This document shows positions 52,095 through 60,269 of a DNA stretch of 64,000 bases, in pieces (position 1 is the stretch's first letter; each line of letters opens with the position of its first letter). The notes under the pieces are model-generated. The model did no database searches. It saw nothing but the letters and a program-made list of their open reading frames with translations, and was not told the DNA's origin. The stretch comes from Galbitalea sp. SE-J8 (GTDB lineage: Bacteria > Actinomycetota > Actinomycetes > Actinomycetales > Microbacteriaceae). Made by a program: the position numbers and the translations under genes. Where the stretch lies: assembly GCF_030345695.1 (NCBI RefSeq), contig NZ_JAUASV010000016.1, positions 1 through 64,000 of the forward strand, in the 5' to 3' direction.

Positions 52095-53658
52095 CGGGCG
52101 GCTGCGGGCGGCGGGACGATCCCGCCGCCCGCAGCCGTGCCGGGCCGTTCTCCAGCGGCGCCGGTCCGAACGCCTCGCGGGCGCCGCGCACGATCTGGCG
52201 TCCGAGCAGGTGGTTGCCCACGCCGCCGACGACCGCGCCGATGCCGAACGGGATCGCCCGTCCGATCGCCGATGCGCCCTGCGACGCCGCGAACCGGCGC
52301 ACGAAGCGGGAGCGCAGCTCGCCGCCGAGGCGCCCGAGGGCCGCCTTCGGCAGCTGCTTCGTCACGAGCTCGCCCCAGTAGCGCTGGCGCGCGGGCGCGA
52401 CCCCCGCGGCCTGCCCGGCGAGCTGGCGCACGAGGTCGCCGCCGGCGCTGCCGAGCACGAGCGCCATGACGAGCGCTCGCGCCCGCTCCGGGTCGTCGAC
52501 CGCGATGCCGTGCACCTCGGCGACCGACTGCGCGAACAACGCGCTCGCCTCGAGGAAGCCGCCCGTCTCGACCGCGCTGAGCGCGAACGAGGCGCCGACG
52601 CCGACCACCGGGAGAACGGATGCCGCGCCCACCGCGGCCCCGCCCATCGTCACGGCCGCCAGGTAGCGGCGCTCGAGCGTCGCGACGACCTCCGCGGGCG
52701 TGGCCTGCGGTCGCGCCGAGCGGATGCCGCGCAGGTGCGCGAGCACGACCGGCCGCTGCACGGAGAGCACGCGGTCGACACCGGACGCGAGCCAGCGCTG
52801 GGGGACGCCCGGGGCGGGGGTTGTGCTGGTGGTGGTGGTCTCGAGACGCCGGCTCGCTGCGCTCGCGGGCTCCTCGACCGGCGGGGCGGGACGCCGTCGC
52901 CCCTCCGCTGGTTGAGGAGCGCCCGAGCGGAGCGAGGACGCGTCTCGAAACCATTCGTTCGCCGATGGAGCTGTGGTGGTCTCGAGACGCCGGCTCGCTG
53001 CGGTCGCGGGCTCCTCGGCCGGCGGGGCGGGACGCCGTCGCCCTTCCGTTGGTTGAGGAGCGCCCGAGCGCAGCGAGGACGCGTCTCGAAACCATTCGTT
53101 CGCCGAATGATCCGTGGTGGTCTCGAGACGCCGGCTCGCTGCGCTCGCGGGCTCCTCGACCGGCGGGGGAGCGGGCTCCTCGGCCGGCGGGGTGGGACGC
53201 CGTCGCCCTTCCGCTGGTTGAGGAGCGCCCGAGCGCAGCGAGGACGCGTCTCGAAACCATTCGTTCGCCGAATGATCCGTGGTGGTCTCGAGACGCCGGC
53301 TCGCTGCGCTCGCTGGCTCCTCGACCGGCGGGGCGGGACGCCGTCGCCCCTCCGTTGGTTGAGGAGCGCCCGAGCGCAGCGAGGACGCGTCTCGAAACCA
53401 TTCGTTCGCCGATGGAGCTGTGGTGGTCTCGAGACGCCGGCTCGCTGCGCTCGCGGGCTCCTCGACCGGCGGGGTGGCTGTGGTGGTGGTCTCGAGACGC
53501 CGGCTCGCTGCGCTCGCGGGCTCCTCGACCAGCGGGGGAGCGGGCTCCTCGACCAGCGGGGGAGCGGGCTCCTCGACCGGCGGGGGAGCGGGCACGGCCG
53601 GCGGGGGAGCGGGCACGGCCGGCGGGGTGGCGGGCACGTCGGCCGACGGTTGGGTCAC
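52078..53658 (-). CDS. EcsC-like/helical membrane-associated protein whose N-terminal half is built from translated repeats
   Basis: A 526-residue product in two parts. The C-terminal 240 or so residues are Ala-rich and helical with Gly-rich hydrophobic stretches (VTMGGAAVGAASVLPVVGVGASFAL, AIPFGIGAVVGGVGNHLLG), resembling EcsC-type proteins. The N-terminal half (about residues 20-275) is Pro/Glu/Arg-rich and derives from the palindromic repeat family read in two orientations: EEPASAASRRLETTT and NEWFRDASSLRSGAPQP. The repeats keep the frame at every spacing (multiples of three), so this half is repeat expansion, with an unstructured product expected. The GTG start overlaps the TagH-like gene stop (GTGA). 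Function unknown; position suggests a link to polymer export. Confidence 0.75.
   Translation of the reverse strand: MTQPSADVPATPPAVPAPPPAVPAPPPVEEPAPPLVEEPAPPLVEEPASAASRRLETTTTATPPVEEPASAASRRLETTTAPSANEWFRDASSLRSGAPQPTEGRRRPAPPVEEPASAASRRLETTTDHSANEWFRDASSLRSGAPQPAEGRRRPTPPAEEPAPPPVEEPASAASRRLETTTDHSANEWFRDASSLRSGAPQPTEGRRRPAPPAEEPATAASRRLETTTAPSANEWFRDASSLRSGAPQPAEGRRRPAPPVEEPASAASRRLETTTTSTTPAPGVPQRWLASGVDRVLSVQRPVVLAHLRGIRSARPQATPAEVVATLERRYLAAVTMGGAAVGAASVLPVVGVGASFALSAVETGGFLEASALFAQSVAEVHGIAVDDPERARALVMALVLGSAGGDLVRQLAGQAAGVAPARQRYWGELVTKQLPKAALGRLGGELRSRFVRRFAASQGASAIGRAIPFGIGAVVGGVGNHLLGRQIVRGAREAFGPAPLENGPARLRAAGSSRRPQPPATSSR
52828..53600. repeat. Intragenic repeat cluster E, translated in both orientations
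   Basis: GGTCTCGAGACGCC starts at 52837, 52978, 53119, 53284, 53425 and 53488, so spacings are 141, 141, 165, 141 and 63, all multiples of three. Between them lie opposite-orientation elements (GGTTGAGGAGCGCCCGAGCG...CGTCTCGAAACCATTCG). At the 5' end of the gene, short copies of GCTCCTCGACC(A/G)GCGGGGGAGCGG repeat in a 24-27 base rhythm. All lie inside the EcsC-like gene and stay open in its frame. Confidence 0.95.
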
Positions 53659-54434
53659 GACGTGACAGCGTAATCCTCGTGGTAACGGCTGAGCACCGTC
53701 TCCAGGTCGCCGTCCAGCACGAGGCGGCCCTTGTCCAGGTAGAGCCCGCGTGTGCAGAACCGGCGCAGGTCGTTCTCGTTGTGCGAGACGAAGAACAGCG
53801 TGCGTCCGCCCTCGAGCAGCTGGCCGATGCGGGCGTAGCACTTCTCCCGGAACGCCTTGTCGCCGACGGCGAGCACCTCGTCGACGAGGATGATCGGCTC
53901 CTCGAGCTCCGTCACGACGCTGAACGCGACCCGCACCTTCATGCCGTTCGACAGGTGCTTGTACGGGGTGTCCAGGAAGTCCCCGACCTCGGCGAACGCG
54001 ATCATGCGGTCGAAGCGCTCGTCGATCTCGCGCCGCGACATCCCGTGCAGCCCGGCGGCGAGGTACACGTTGTCGCGCACGGTGAGCTCCCCGACGAAAC
54101 CGCCGGTGATCTCGATGAGCGGGGCGACGCCGCCGTGCACGCGCACGCGCCCCTCATCCGGAAGCATCACCTGCGCGACGAGCTTGAGCAGCGTCGACTT
54201 GCCTTGCCCGTTGCGCCCGACGACACCGATCGCCTCGCCGGCGCGCACCTCGAACGAGACGTCGCGCAGCGCCCAGAACTCACCCGGCAGCGTTCGACGG
54301 CTCGAGCCCGCGAACAGGTCCTTGAACGTGCGGCGGGCCTGGCGATTGCGCTTGAAACGGATGCCGAGGCCGTCGACCTCGATCACCGGCGCGGCGCCGC
54401 GCGTCGTGGCGGCCGCATCCATCAGATCTCGCAC
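53655..54434 (-). CDS. Teichoic acid/polysaccharide ABC exporter ATPase (TagH/Wzt-like)
   Basis: A 259-residue ATPase powering export of a wall polymer across the membrane. Walker A is VGRNGQGKST, the linker TGGFVGELTVRDNVYL is typical of polysaccharide exporters, signature LSNGMKVRVAFS, Walker B IILVDEVLAVGD, and switch HVSHNEND-type FFVSHNENDL. The C-terminal carbohydrate-binding domain of some Wzt proteins is absent. GGAG lies nine bases before the GTG at 54434. It follows the permease by three bases and overlaps the EcsC-like gene by four. Confidence 0.92.
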   Translation of the reverse strand: MRDLMDAAATTRGAAPVIEVDGLGIRFKRNRQARRTFKDLFAGSSRRTLPGEFWALRDVSFEVRAGEAIGVVGRNGQGKSTLLKLVAQVMLPDEGRVRVHGGVAPLIEITGGFVGELTVRDNVYLAAGLHGMSRREIDERFDRMIAFAEVGDFLDTPYKHLSNGMKVRVAFSVVTELEEPIILVDEVLAVGDKAFREKCYARIGQLLEGGRTLFFVSHNENDLRRFCTRGLYLDKGRLVLDGDLETVLSRYHEDYAVTS

Positions 54435-54437
54435 GTC

Positions 54438-55235
54438 TCAGATCTCCTTGAGCACGGCGGCTTCGGATCGGCCGAACACCGCGAGTCCGAGCAGCAGGAT
54501 GCCGATGCTCACGAGCGCGCTCACGAGCACGGACGGAACGTCGAGCTGCTGCGGGAAGAAGCCCGCGCGGTAGAGGGAGAGGATGCCGGTGAGCGGGTTC
54601 AGGCCGGCCCAGTCGTGCAGCGCGGCGGGCAGGTCGGTCACGCCGTAGACGATGGGGGAGGCGTAGAACAGCACGCGCAGGATGAGCTTCACCGCGCGGT
54701 GCAGGTCGGTCAGGAACACGACGAGCGGCGCCACGATGAGGCCGACGCCGAGGGTCAGCACGGTCTGGATCGCGATGGCCGGCAGCCACAGCACGAGCTG
54801 CCAGTGCGCCGTCGCGCCGCCCACGATCGCGAACACCGCGAGCACAGGGATGCTCAGCAGGAACTCGACGCCCTTCGAGAGCACGAGGCTCGCGACCCAG
54901 ATCGTGCGCGGGATGGTCGTGGAACGGACGAGCTTCGCCTCGAACGAGAAGGCACGGGTGGCATCCGAGACGGCGCCGTTGAACCAGGTCCACGGCAGCA
55001 GCGCGGTGAGCAGGAACACGATGTAGGGCGTCTCGCCGACCGCGCCGCGCCCGAAGACGACCGCGAACACGAACCAGTAGACCGCCGCCATCAGGAGCGG
55101 GTCGAGCACCGACCAGATGTAGCCGAGCGCCGACGTCGAGTAGCGCTTCTTGAGGTCACGGCTCGCGAGCAGCCAGAGCGCGTGCCGGTACCGCGCCACG
55201 GGCGATCGCGTCGCGCGCGCGGGCAGAGCAGTCAC
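54438..55235 (-). CDS. Teichoic acid/polysaccharide ABC exporter permease (TagG/Wzm-like)
   Basis: A 265-residue ABC-2 type membrane subunit. An amphipathic basic start (ALWLLASRDLKKRYSTSALGYIWSVLDPLLM) is the family entry motif, and six hydrophobic segments follow, ending SALVSIGILLLGLAVFG. It pairs with the ATPase immediately downstream. The GTG at 55235 is the likely start. A nucleotidyltransferase gene lies upstream at 64 bases, so the order is activation, membrane channel, motor. Confidence 0.9.
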   Translation of the reverse strand: MTALPARATRSPVARYRHALWLLASRDLKKRYSTSALGYIWSVLDPLLMAAVYWFVFAVVFGRGAVGETPYIVFLLTALLPWTWFNGAVSDATRAFSFEAKLVRSTTIPRTIWVASLVLSKGVEFLLSIPVLAVFAIVGGATAHWQLVLWLPAIAIQTVLTLGVGLIVAPLVVFLTDLHRAVKLILRVLFYASPIVYGVTDLPAALHDWAGLNPLTGILSLYRAGFFPQQLDVPSVLVSALVSIGILLLGLAVFGRSEAAVLKEI

Positions 55236-55299
55236 GGGCGTCCTTCGTCGGGTGGAACGGCCCCGATCCTATGCCCGCGCGGCGAAGCGGAGGACGCGA

Positions 55300-55989
55300 T
55301 CAGACGAAGAGGTTGGCCCGCTCGAGGTCTTCGGCGAAGTCGATCTCGACCGCGTAGAGGTCGCTGATGTCGAGCGGCTCGACGCGCGCGCCCTGCTCGA
55401 TGGCGAGCTCGAGGCCGCGCTCGAAGTAGTCCTGGTCGTCGACGCGCTTGAGCTGCGCGATGAGCGCCGCCTTGTGCTCGCGCGAGATGTAGTTGATGCC
55501 GACGGCCTCGCCGAGTCCCCCGCGCACGGTCTTCGACAGCTCGCGGATGTAGCCCGCCGCATCCGTCGTGTACTTGACCTCCTCGTCGGACACCTTTGCG
55601 GTGTTGACCGAGACGAAGGACTGGTCGCGCGCGATGAACGCCGCGGCGCGGGTGAGCGCCTCGGGGTCGAAGACGACGTCGCCGTTCATCCAGAGCACAC
55701 CGCCGGGCGCGCTCGCCTGCAGGGCGCGCAGCAGGCTCTTCGACGTGTTCGTCTGGTCGTAGAGGTCGTTGTAGACGAACGTCGCGTCGGGGTGCGCCTC
55801 GATGATGTGCTCGAGCTTGTAGCCGACCACGATGGTCACCTGCGCGGCCTCGCCGAACGCGAAGCGGATGTTGTCGAACTGCTGCTGCATGATGGAGCGG
55901 CCGTCGGCGAGCGGCGTGAGCGGCTTCGGCAGCGAACGGCCCAGTCGGCTGCCCATTCCGGCAGCGAGGATCACGATCTGCGTGGTCAC
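55300..55989 (-). CDS. Nucleotidyltransferase (sugar- or polyol-phosphate cytidylyltransferase-like)
   Basis: A 229-residue NTP-transferase of the LicC/inositol-phosphate cytidylyltransferase-like group. ILAAGMGSRLGRSLPKPLTPL near the start is the nucleotide-binding loop with the signature Lys; WMNGDVVFDP has the metal-binding Asp near residue 100; the C-terminus has VEIDFAEDLERA with a second Asp pair. Its place ahead of the exporter genes, with a CDP-alcohol transferase across the locus, suggests it makes a CDP-activated alcohol for the polymer. The separate NTP-transferase plus CDP-alcohol enzyme resembles the fused IPCT/DIPPS arrangement (inference). A GTG starts the gene; ribosome-binding site weak. 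Confidence 0.82.
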   Translation of the reverse strand: MTTQIVILAAGMGSRLGRSLPKPLTPLADGRSIMQQQFDNIRFAFGEAAQVTIVVGYKLEHIIEAHPDATFVYNDLYDQTNTSKSLLRALQASAPGGVLWMNGDVVFDPEALTRAAAFIARDQSFVSVNTAKVSDEEVKYTTDAAGYIRELSKTVRGGLGEAVGINYISREHKAALIAQLKRVDDQDYFERGLELAIEQGARVEPLDISDLYAVEIDFAEDLERANLFV

Positions 55990-56167
55990 GGTCGGCCTCC
56001 AAAGAGAAATCGTCGAGAGGTGCGGCGGGAGGTGTTTCCCGGCTGTTTACCGCACGTTGTCTGGCGCGACACGTCCTTGTGCTGATGCCACTCTACGGGA
56101 TGGGCCCCAACGCGAGCCTAAATCCAATCGAACCCGGTGCATAACCCAGTGTGCACCGACCGGTCGA

Positions 56168-56173
56168 TAGGGT
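56168..56173 (+). promoter_or_regulatory. -10 box of the ABC ATPase gene (leaderless)
   Basis: TAGGGT ends six bases before the GTG at 56180. The divergent intergenic region 55990-56167 also serves the nucleotidyltransferase operon; no other element is recognised there. Confidence 0.5.
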
Positions 56174-56179
56174 GGTCGC

Positions 56180-57040
56180 GTGGACTCGGGGGGCGCGGAG
56201 ACGGCATCGACCGCGGCGGCGCGCCCCGGCCGGCCCACGCGATCGCGGGCCGCGAAGAAGCCCGCGCCCGCGGCGCCCCGCGAGATCGCGCTCCGCCTCG
56301 ACGGACTCGTCAAGCGCTTCGACGACACGACGGCCGTGGCCGGCATCGACCTCGCCGTCGAGCAGGGCTCGTTCTACGGCATCGTCGGCCCGAACGGCGC
56401 CGGCAAGACCACGACCCTGTCGATGGTGTCGGGCCTGCTCCGTCCCGACGCGGGCAGCGTGCACATCGGCGACCTCGACGTGTGGCGCGATCCCGTCGCC
56501 GCGAAGCGCCTGATGGGGGTGCTCCCCGACAAACTGCGGATCTTCGACCGGCTCACCGGCGGGCAGCTGCTCTACTACAACGGGGTGCTCCGCGGTCTCG
56601 ACCGGGCCACCGTCATGCTCCGCTCCCGCGACCTGGCCGCCGCGTTCGGCCTCGAGGACTCGCTCGGCCGGCTGGTCAGCGACTACAGCGCGGGGATGAC
56701 GAAGAAGCTCTCGCTCGCCGCGGCGATGATCCACTCGCCGCGACTGCTCGTGCTCGACGAGCCGTTCGAGGCCGTCGACCCGGTGTCCGCCGCGAACGTC
56801 ATCGAGATCCTGCGGCGCTACGTCACGGCGGGCGGCACGGTCGTGCTCTCGAGCCACACCATGAACCTCATCGAGCGGATCTGCGACCACGTCGCGATCA
56901 TCGTCAACGGCGCCGTGCTCTCCAGCGGCACGATGGCGGAGGTGCGCGGCGCGGCAACCCTCGAGGACCGGTTCGTCGAGCTCGCGGGCGGTCGCCGGGC
57001 GGCGGAGGGGCTCGAATGGTTGAGCAGTTTCTCGGACTGA
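56180..57040 (+). CDS. ABC transporter ATP-binding protein
   Basis: A 286-residue ATPase of an ABC-2 type system. A basic Ala/Pro-rich extension of about 35 residues precedes Walker A GPNGAGKTTT (near residue 73). The rest shows VLPDKLRIFDRLTGGQLL, signature YSAGMTKKLSLAAA, Walker B LLVLDEPFEAVD and switch His in LSSHTMN. The next gene starts 25 bases before its stop, a strong coupling. The system resembles the BcrA/YxlF-type exporters; substrate unknown. Confidence 0.9.
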   Translation: MDSGGAETASTAAARPGRPTRSRAAKKPAPAAPREIALRLDGLVKRFDDTTAVAGIDLAVEQGSFYGIVGPNGAGKTTTLSMVSGLLRPDAGSVHIGDLDVWRDPVAAKRLMGVLPDKLRIFDRLTGGQLLYYNGVLRGLDRATVMLRSRDLAAAFGLEDSLGRLVSDYSAGMTKKLSLAAAMIHSPRLLVLDEPFEAVDPVSAANVIEILRRYVTAGGTVVLSSHTMNLIERICDHVAIIVNGAVLSSGTMAEVRGAATLEDRFVELAGGRRAAEGLEWLSSFSD

Positions 57041-58587
57041 AGCTCCGCCTCCTCGCCGGCGCGTTCCGGCGCAATCCGTGGCAGCTGGTCGGACTGGTCT
57101 TCGCCCTGCTCTACGGGCTCGGCACGTCGGTGCTCGTCATCGCGGGCCTCGTCTCGCTGCGCTTCATCGACATCGAGGTCGCACGCAGCGCCGAGGTCGT
57201 GTTCGGTGCGGTGGTGCTCGTGCTCTTCGCGGTGCTGCCGCTCGTGCTCGGCCTCGACGACGCCCTCGATCCGCGACGGTTCGCGCTGTTCGGCATGTCG
57301 ACGACGCGACTGTCGGTGGGCCTCGGGCTCGCCGCCCTGCTCAGCGTGCCGGCGCTCGTCATCCTGCTCATCGCCCTCGCGCTCATCGCCACCTGGAGCC
57401 GCACGGGACTCTCGGTCGGCCTCGCGATCGGCAGCGTGCCGGTCATCGTCGTGACGTGCGTGCTGACGGCGCGGATCGCGACATCCGTGGGCGCCGTGCT
57501 GCTGTCGACGAGGCGCGCCCGCGACGTGACCATGGTCGCGGGCCTGCTGCTCATCGTGTGCGCGCTGCCGGTGGTCGCGCTGCTCGCGCGCGTCGACTGG
57601 GCGACGGATGGCGTGGCCGTGCTGTCGAGGATCGAGCGTGTCGTGTCGTGGTCGCCGCTCGGCGCCGCGTGGGCGAGCGCGGCGGACGGCGCCGCCGGCG
57701 ACGCCACCGGGGCGACCTGGAAGCTCGTCATCGCCGTCGCGTGGATCGGCGTGCTCGCCGCGGTCTGGCGCGCGCTCGTCGCGCACGCCCTCGTCACCCC
57801 GCCCCGGCAGGCGGCACGACGGCGCTACGCGGGGCTCGGCTGGTTCGACCGCCTGCCGGCGACCCCGATCGGCGCGATCGCCGCGCGCGGGCTCACCTAC
57901 TGGGGGCGCGACGGCCGGTACGGCATGTCGCTCGCGATCATCCCGTTCATCCCGGCCGTCATGGTCGTCGCGCTGCACGTCGGCGGGGTGCCGCTCGCGC
58001 AGCTCGCCCTGCTGCCCGTGCCGGTCATCTGCCTGTTCCTGTCGTGGGCGGTGCACAACGACGTGTCGTTCGACAACACCGCGCTCTGGCTGCACCTCGC
58101 GGCATCCGTCACGGGACGCAACGACCGCTGGGGGCGCCTGCTGCCCGTGCTGCTGCTCGGCGTGCCCGTCGTGGTCGTCGGGTCGATGCTCTCGGCGTGG
58201 GCGTTCGGCTCGTGGGCCGTGCTCCCGTCGCTCATCGGGGTGAGCGGGTGCATCCTGCTCTCCGGCCTCGGTCTGTCGAGCATCATGTCGGCGGCGTTCC
58301 CGTACCCGACGGTGCGGCCCGGGGACAGTCCGTTCGCGCAGCCCGCGGGCGGCGGCAGCGCGGCCGGACTCGTGCAGGCGTTCTCGTTCCTGCTCATCCT
58401 CGCGCTCAGCGCCCCCGCGGTGCTGTTCGGCGCGTTCGGGCTGCTCGGCTGGCCGGGGTGGCACCTGTGGTCGCTCGTCGCGGGGCTCGGCGTCGGCCTG
58501 CTCGCGCTCGTGCTCGGCACGGTCGCGGGGGCGCGCGTGTACGACCGCCGCTCGCCCGCGCTGCTCGCGGCCGCCGTGCGGAACTGA
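57016..58587 (+). CDS. ABC-2 type transporter permease, large
   Basis: A 523-residue membrane protein with about twelve hydrophobic segments in two groups separated by a cytoplasmic region (about 250-285, TPPRQAARRRYAGLGWFDRLPATPIGAIAARG). This is the layout of the large actinobacterial partner permeases. The ATG at 57016 lies within the ATPase gene; a longer open frame upstream is that gene's shadow. Together they form one transporter of unknown substrate. Confidence 0.85.
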   Translation: MVEQFLGLKLRLLAGAFRRNPWQLVGLVFALLYGLGTSVLVIAGLVSLRFIDIEVARSAEVVFGAVVLVLFAVLPLVLGLDDALDPRRFALFGMSTTRLSVGLGLAALLSVPALVILLIALALIATWSRTGLSVGLAIGSVPVIVVTCVLTARIATSVGAVLLSTRRARDVTMVAGLLLIVCALPVVALLARVDWATDGVAVLSRIERVVSWSPLGAAWASAADGAAGDATGATWKLVIAVAWIGVLAAVWRALVAHALVTPPRQAARRRYAGLGWFDRLPATPIGAIAARGLTYWGRDGRYGMSLAIIPFIPAVMVVALHVGGVPLAQLALLPVPVICLFLSWAVHNDVSFDNTALWLHLAASVTGRNDRWGRLLPVLLLGVPVVVVGSMLSAWAFGSWAVLPSLIGVSGCILLSGLGLSSIMSAAFPYPTVRPGDSPFAQPAGGGSAAGLVQAFSFLLILALSAPAVLFGAFGLLGWPGWHLWSLVAGLGVGLLALVLGTVAGARVYDRRSPALLAAAVRN

Positions 58588-58612
58588 CGCGGCATCCGTT
58601 CGCTGCGGCGCC

Positions 58613-58618
58613 TAGGCT
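58613..58618 (+). promoter_or_regulatory. -10 box of the DUF3039 gene (leaderless)
   Basis: TAGGCT ends seven bases before the ATG at 58626. No ribosome-binding site lies between. Confidence 0.55.
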
Positions 58619-58625
58619 GGTGGCC

Positions 58626-58883
58626 ATGAGCGACACGGAGCACTCGGGCGGCGGCACGGACGTTCTCGATCGCGAACTCGAGAAGCTGCTCAACGAGGAG
58701 CTCGTCGAGGACGGCGATCACGAGCGGTTCAGCCACTACGCGCCCAAGGACAAGATCGTCGAGGCGGCCGTCACCGGCAAGCCGATCCGCGCGCTGTGCG
58801 GCAAGAAGTGGGTGCCGACGCGCGACCCGTCGCGTTTCCCGGTCTGCCCCACCTGCAAAGAGATCTACGAGAAGCTGACGTAG
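58626..58883 (+). CDS. DUF3039 family protein
   Basis: An 85-residue cytoplasmic protein of the actinobacterial DUF3039 family. A helical first part (DVLDRELEKLLNEELVEDG) is followed by HERFSHYAPKDKIVEAAVTGKPIRALCGKKW and PVCPTCKEIYEKL. One Cys in LCGKKW and two in CPTC could bind zinc with a His. It sits convergent to pncB, as in mycobacteria. Function unknown. Confidence 0.9.
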   Translation: MSDTEHSGGGTDVLDRELEKLLNEELVEDGDHERFSHYAPKDKIVEAAVTGKPIRALCGKKWVPTRDPSRFPVCPTCKEIYEKLT

Positions 58884-58891
58884 CCCGGGGC

Positions 58892-60205
58892 TCAGGCGAA
58901 GAGCGTCGGGAACGCCGGCTCGCCGCGCCCGAGCGAGAGCGCCGACGGCGGCAGCTCCGCCAGCACGGCCGCGTGGTGCGCCCGAGCCCGCGCGACACCC
59001 GCGGCGCCGAGGTGCGCCGCGACCGCCTGGCCGGCGACCATGAGCGGCACGTGCAGCGGCCGCCCGTCGGCGAGCGCGCCGCGTGCCACGACCTCCGCGG
59101 TCGCGACACCGGATGCCGACAGCCGCCGCGAGGGGAACTTGCGGCCCGCGACCGTCGCCTTCGCCGCCGACCGCTTCGCCACGTCGACCCAGCCGCCCGC
59201 CGCATCCGTGTGGGCGACGAGCTTGTAGACGAAGCCCGATGCCGGATGCCCGGAACCGCCGACGACGGACGTCCCGACCCCGAACGAGTCGACCGGCGCC
59301 GCGCGCAGGGCCGCGATCGTGAACTCGTCGAGGTCGTTCGTGACCGTGATGCGAGTGCCGGTCGCGCCGAGGGAGTCGAGCAGGGCGCGCACCTCCCCGA
59401 CGAGCACGGGCAGATCGCCGGAGTCGAGGCGCACCGCGCCGAGCCCGGTGCCGGCGACGCGCACCGCCGTGCGCACTCCCTCCATGACGTCGTAGGTGTC
59501 GACGAGCAGCGTCGTGCCGACGCCCATCGCGTCGACCTGCGCGCGGAACGCCTCCTCCTCGCTGCCGTGCAGGAGCGTGAACGCGTGGGCGGCGGTGCCC
59601 ATCGTCGGCACGCCCCACCGCTTGCCCGCGAGCAGATTGCTCGTGGCGCCGAAGCCGGCGATGTACGCGGCGCGGGCGGCAGAGACGGCGGATGCCGCAT
59701 CCGTTCGCCGGGAGCCCATCTCGGCGAGCGGGCGCCCGTCGGCGGCGATCACCATGCGGGCGGCCGCCGTCGCGACCGAGCTGTCGTGATTGAGGATCGA
59801 GAGCACGACCGTCTCGAGCAGGCACGCCTCGAGGAACGTGCCCTCGACCTGGAGGATCGGCGATCCGGGCACGTAGAGCTCGCCCTCGGCGTAGCCGCGC
59901 ACGTCGCCGTTGAACCGGAAGCGCGAGAGCCGGTCGAGCGTCGCGTCGGAGACGACGGCGTTGTCGGACAACCAGCCGAGCTCGGCATCGCGGAAGCGGA
60001 ACGCCTCGATCGCCTCGATCGCGCGCCCCGTGCCCGCGACGACGCCGAAGCGGCGCTCGCCGGGCAGGCTGCGGCCGAACACCTCGAACACGCTGCGCCG
60101 GTGCGCCGTGCCGGCCTTCAGCGCGGCGTCGACCATCGTGAGCTCGTAGCGGTCGGTCAGCAGGGCCGTGGACGCAGTCGGGGCACTCGGCTCGCGCTCG
60201 CTCAT
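58892..60205 (-). CDS. pncB: Nicotinate phosphoribosyltransferase
   Basis: Converts nicotinate and PRPP to nicotinate mononucleotide for NAD salvage, in the cytoplasm. The 437-residue product has ALLTDRYELTMVDAALKAG at the start, FEVFGRSLPGERRFGV, and MGTAAHAFTLLHGSEEEAF, which includes the region of the phosphohistidine in the family. The PRPP-binding part appears as RLDSGDLPVL and FGVGTSVVG. Length is normal (about 430-440). The ATG at 60205 lies seven bases from a TAGGCT box. Together with DUF3039 on one side and rph on the other it marks a conserved actinobacterial neighbourhood. Confidence 0.93.
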   Translation of the reverse strand: MSEREPSAPTASTALLTDRYELTMVDAALKAGTAHRRSVFEVFGRSLPGERRFGVVAGTGRAIEAIEAFRFRDAELGWLSDNAVVSDATLDRLSRFRFNGDVRGYAEGELYVPGSPILQVEGTFLEACLLETVVLSILNHDSSVATAAARMVIAADGRPLAEMGSRRTDAASAVSAARAAYIAGFGATSNLLAGKRWGVPTMGTAAHAFTLLHGSEEEAFRAQVDAMGVGTTLLVDTYDVMEGVRTAVRVAGTGLGAVRLDSGDLPVLVGEVRALLDSLGATGTRITVTNDLDEFTIAALRAAPVDSFGVGTSVVGGSGHPASGFVYKLVAHTDAAGGWVDVAKRSAAKATVAGRKFPSRRLSASGVATAEVVARGALADGRPLHVPLMVAGQAVAAHLGAAGVARARAHHAAVLAELPPSALSLGRGEPAFPTLFA

Positions 60206-60212
60206 GCGCGCC

Positions 60213-60263
60213 AGCCTAGGACGCACGCCCGTTCCGGTGCGCTCGGACGCCGCCCGGTACGCT
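60213..60263. promoter_or_regulatory. Divergent leaderless promoters of pncB and murL
   Basis: On the minus strand TAGGCT (60218-60213) ends seven bases before the pncB ATG. On the plus strand TACGCT (60258-60263) ends six bases before the murL GTG. The two -10 boxes are about 45 bases apart, so their upstream elements must overlap, which may couple the two promoters. Confidence 0.5.
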
Positions 60264-60269
60264 CGACGG

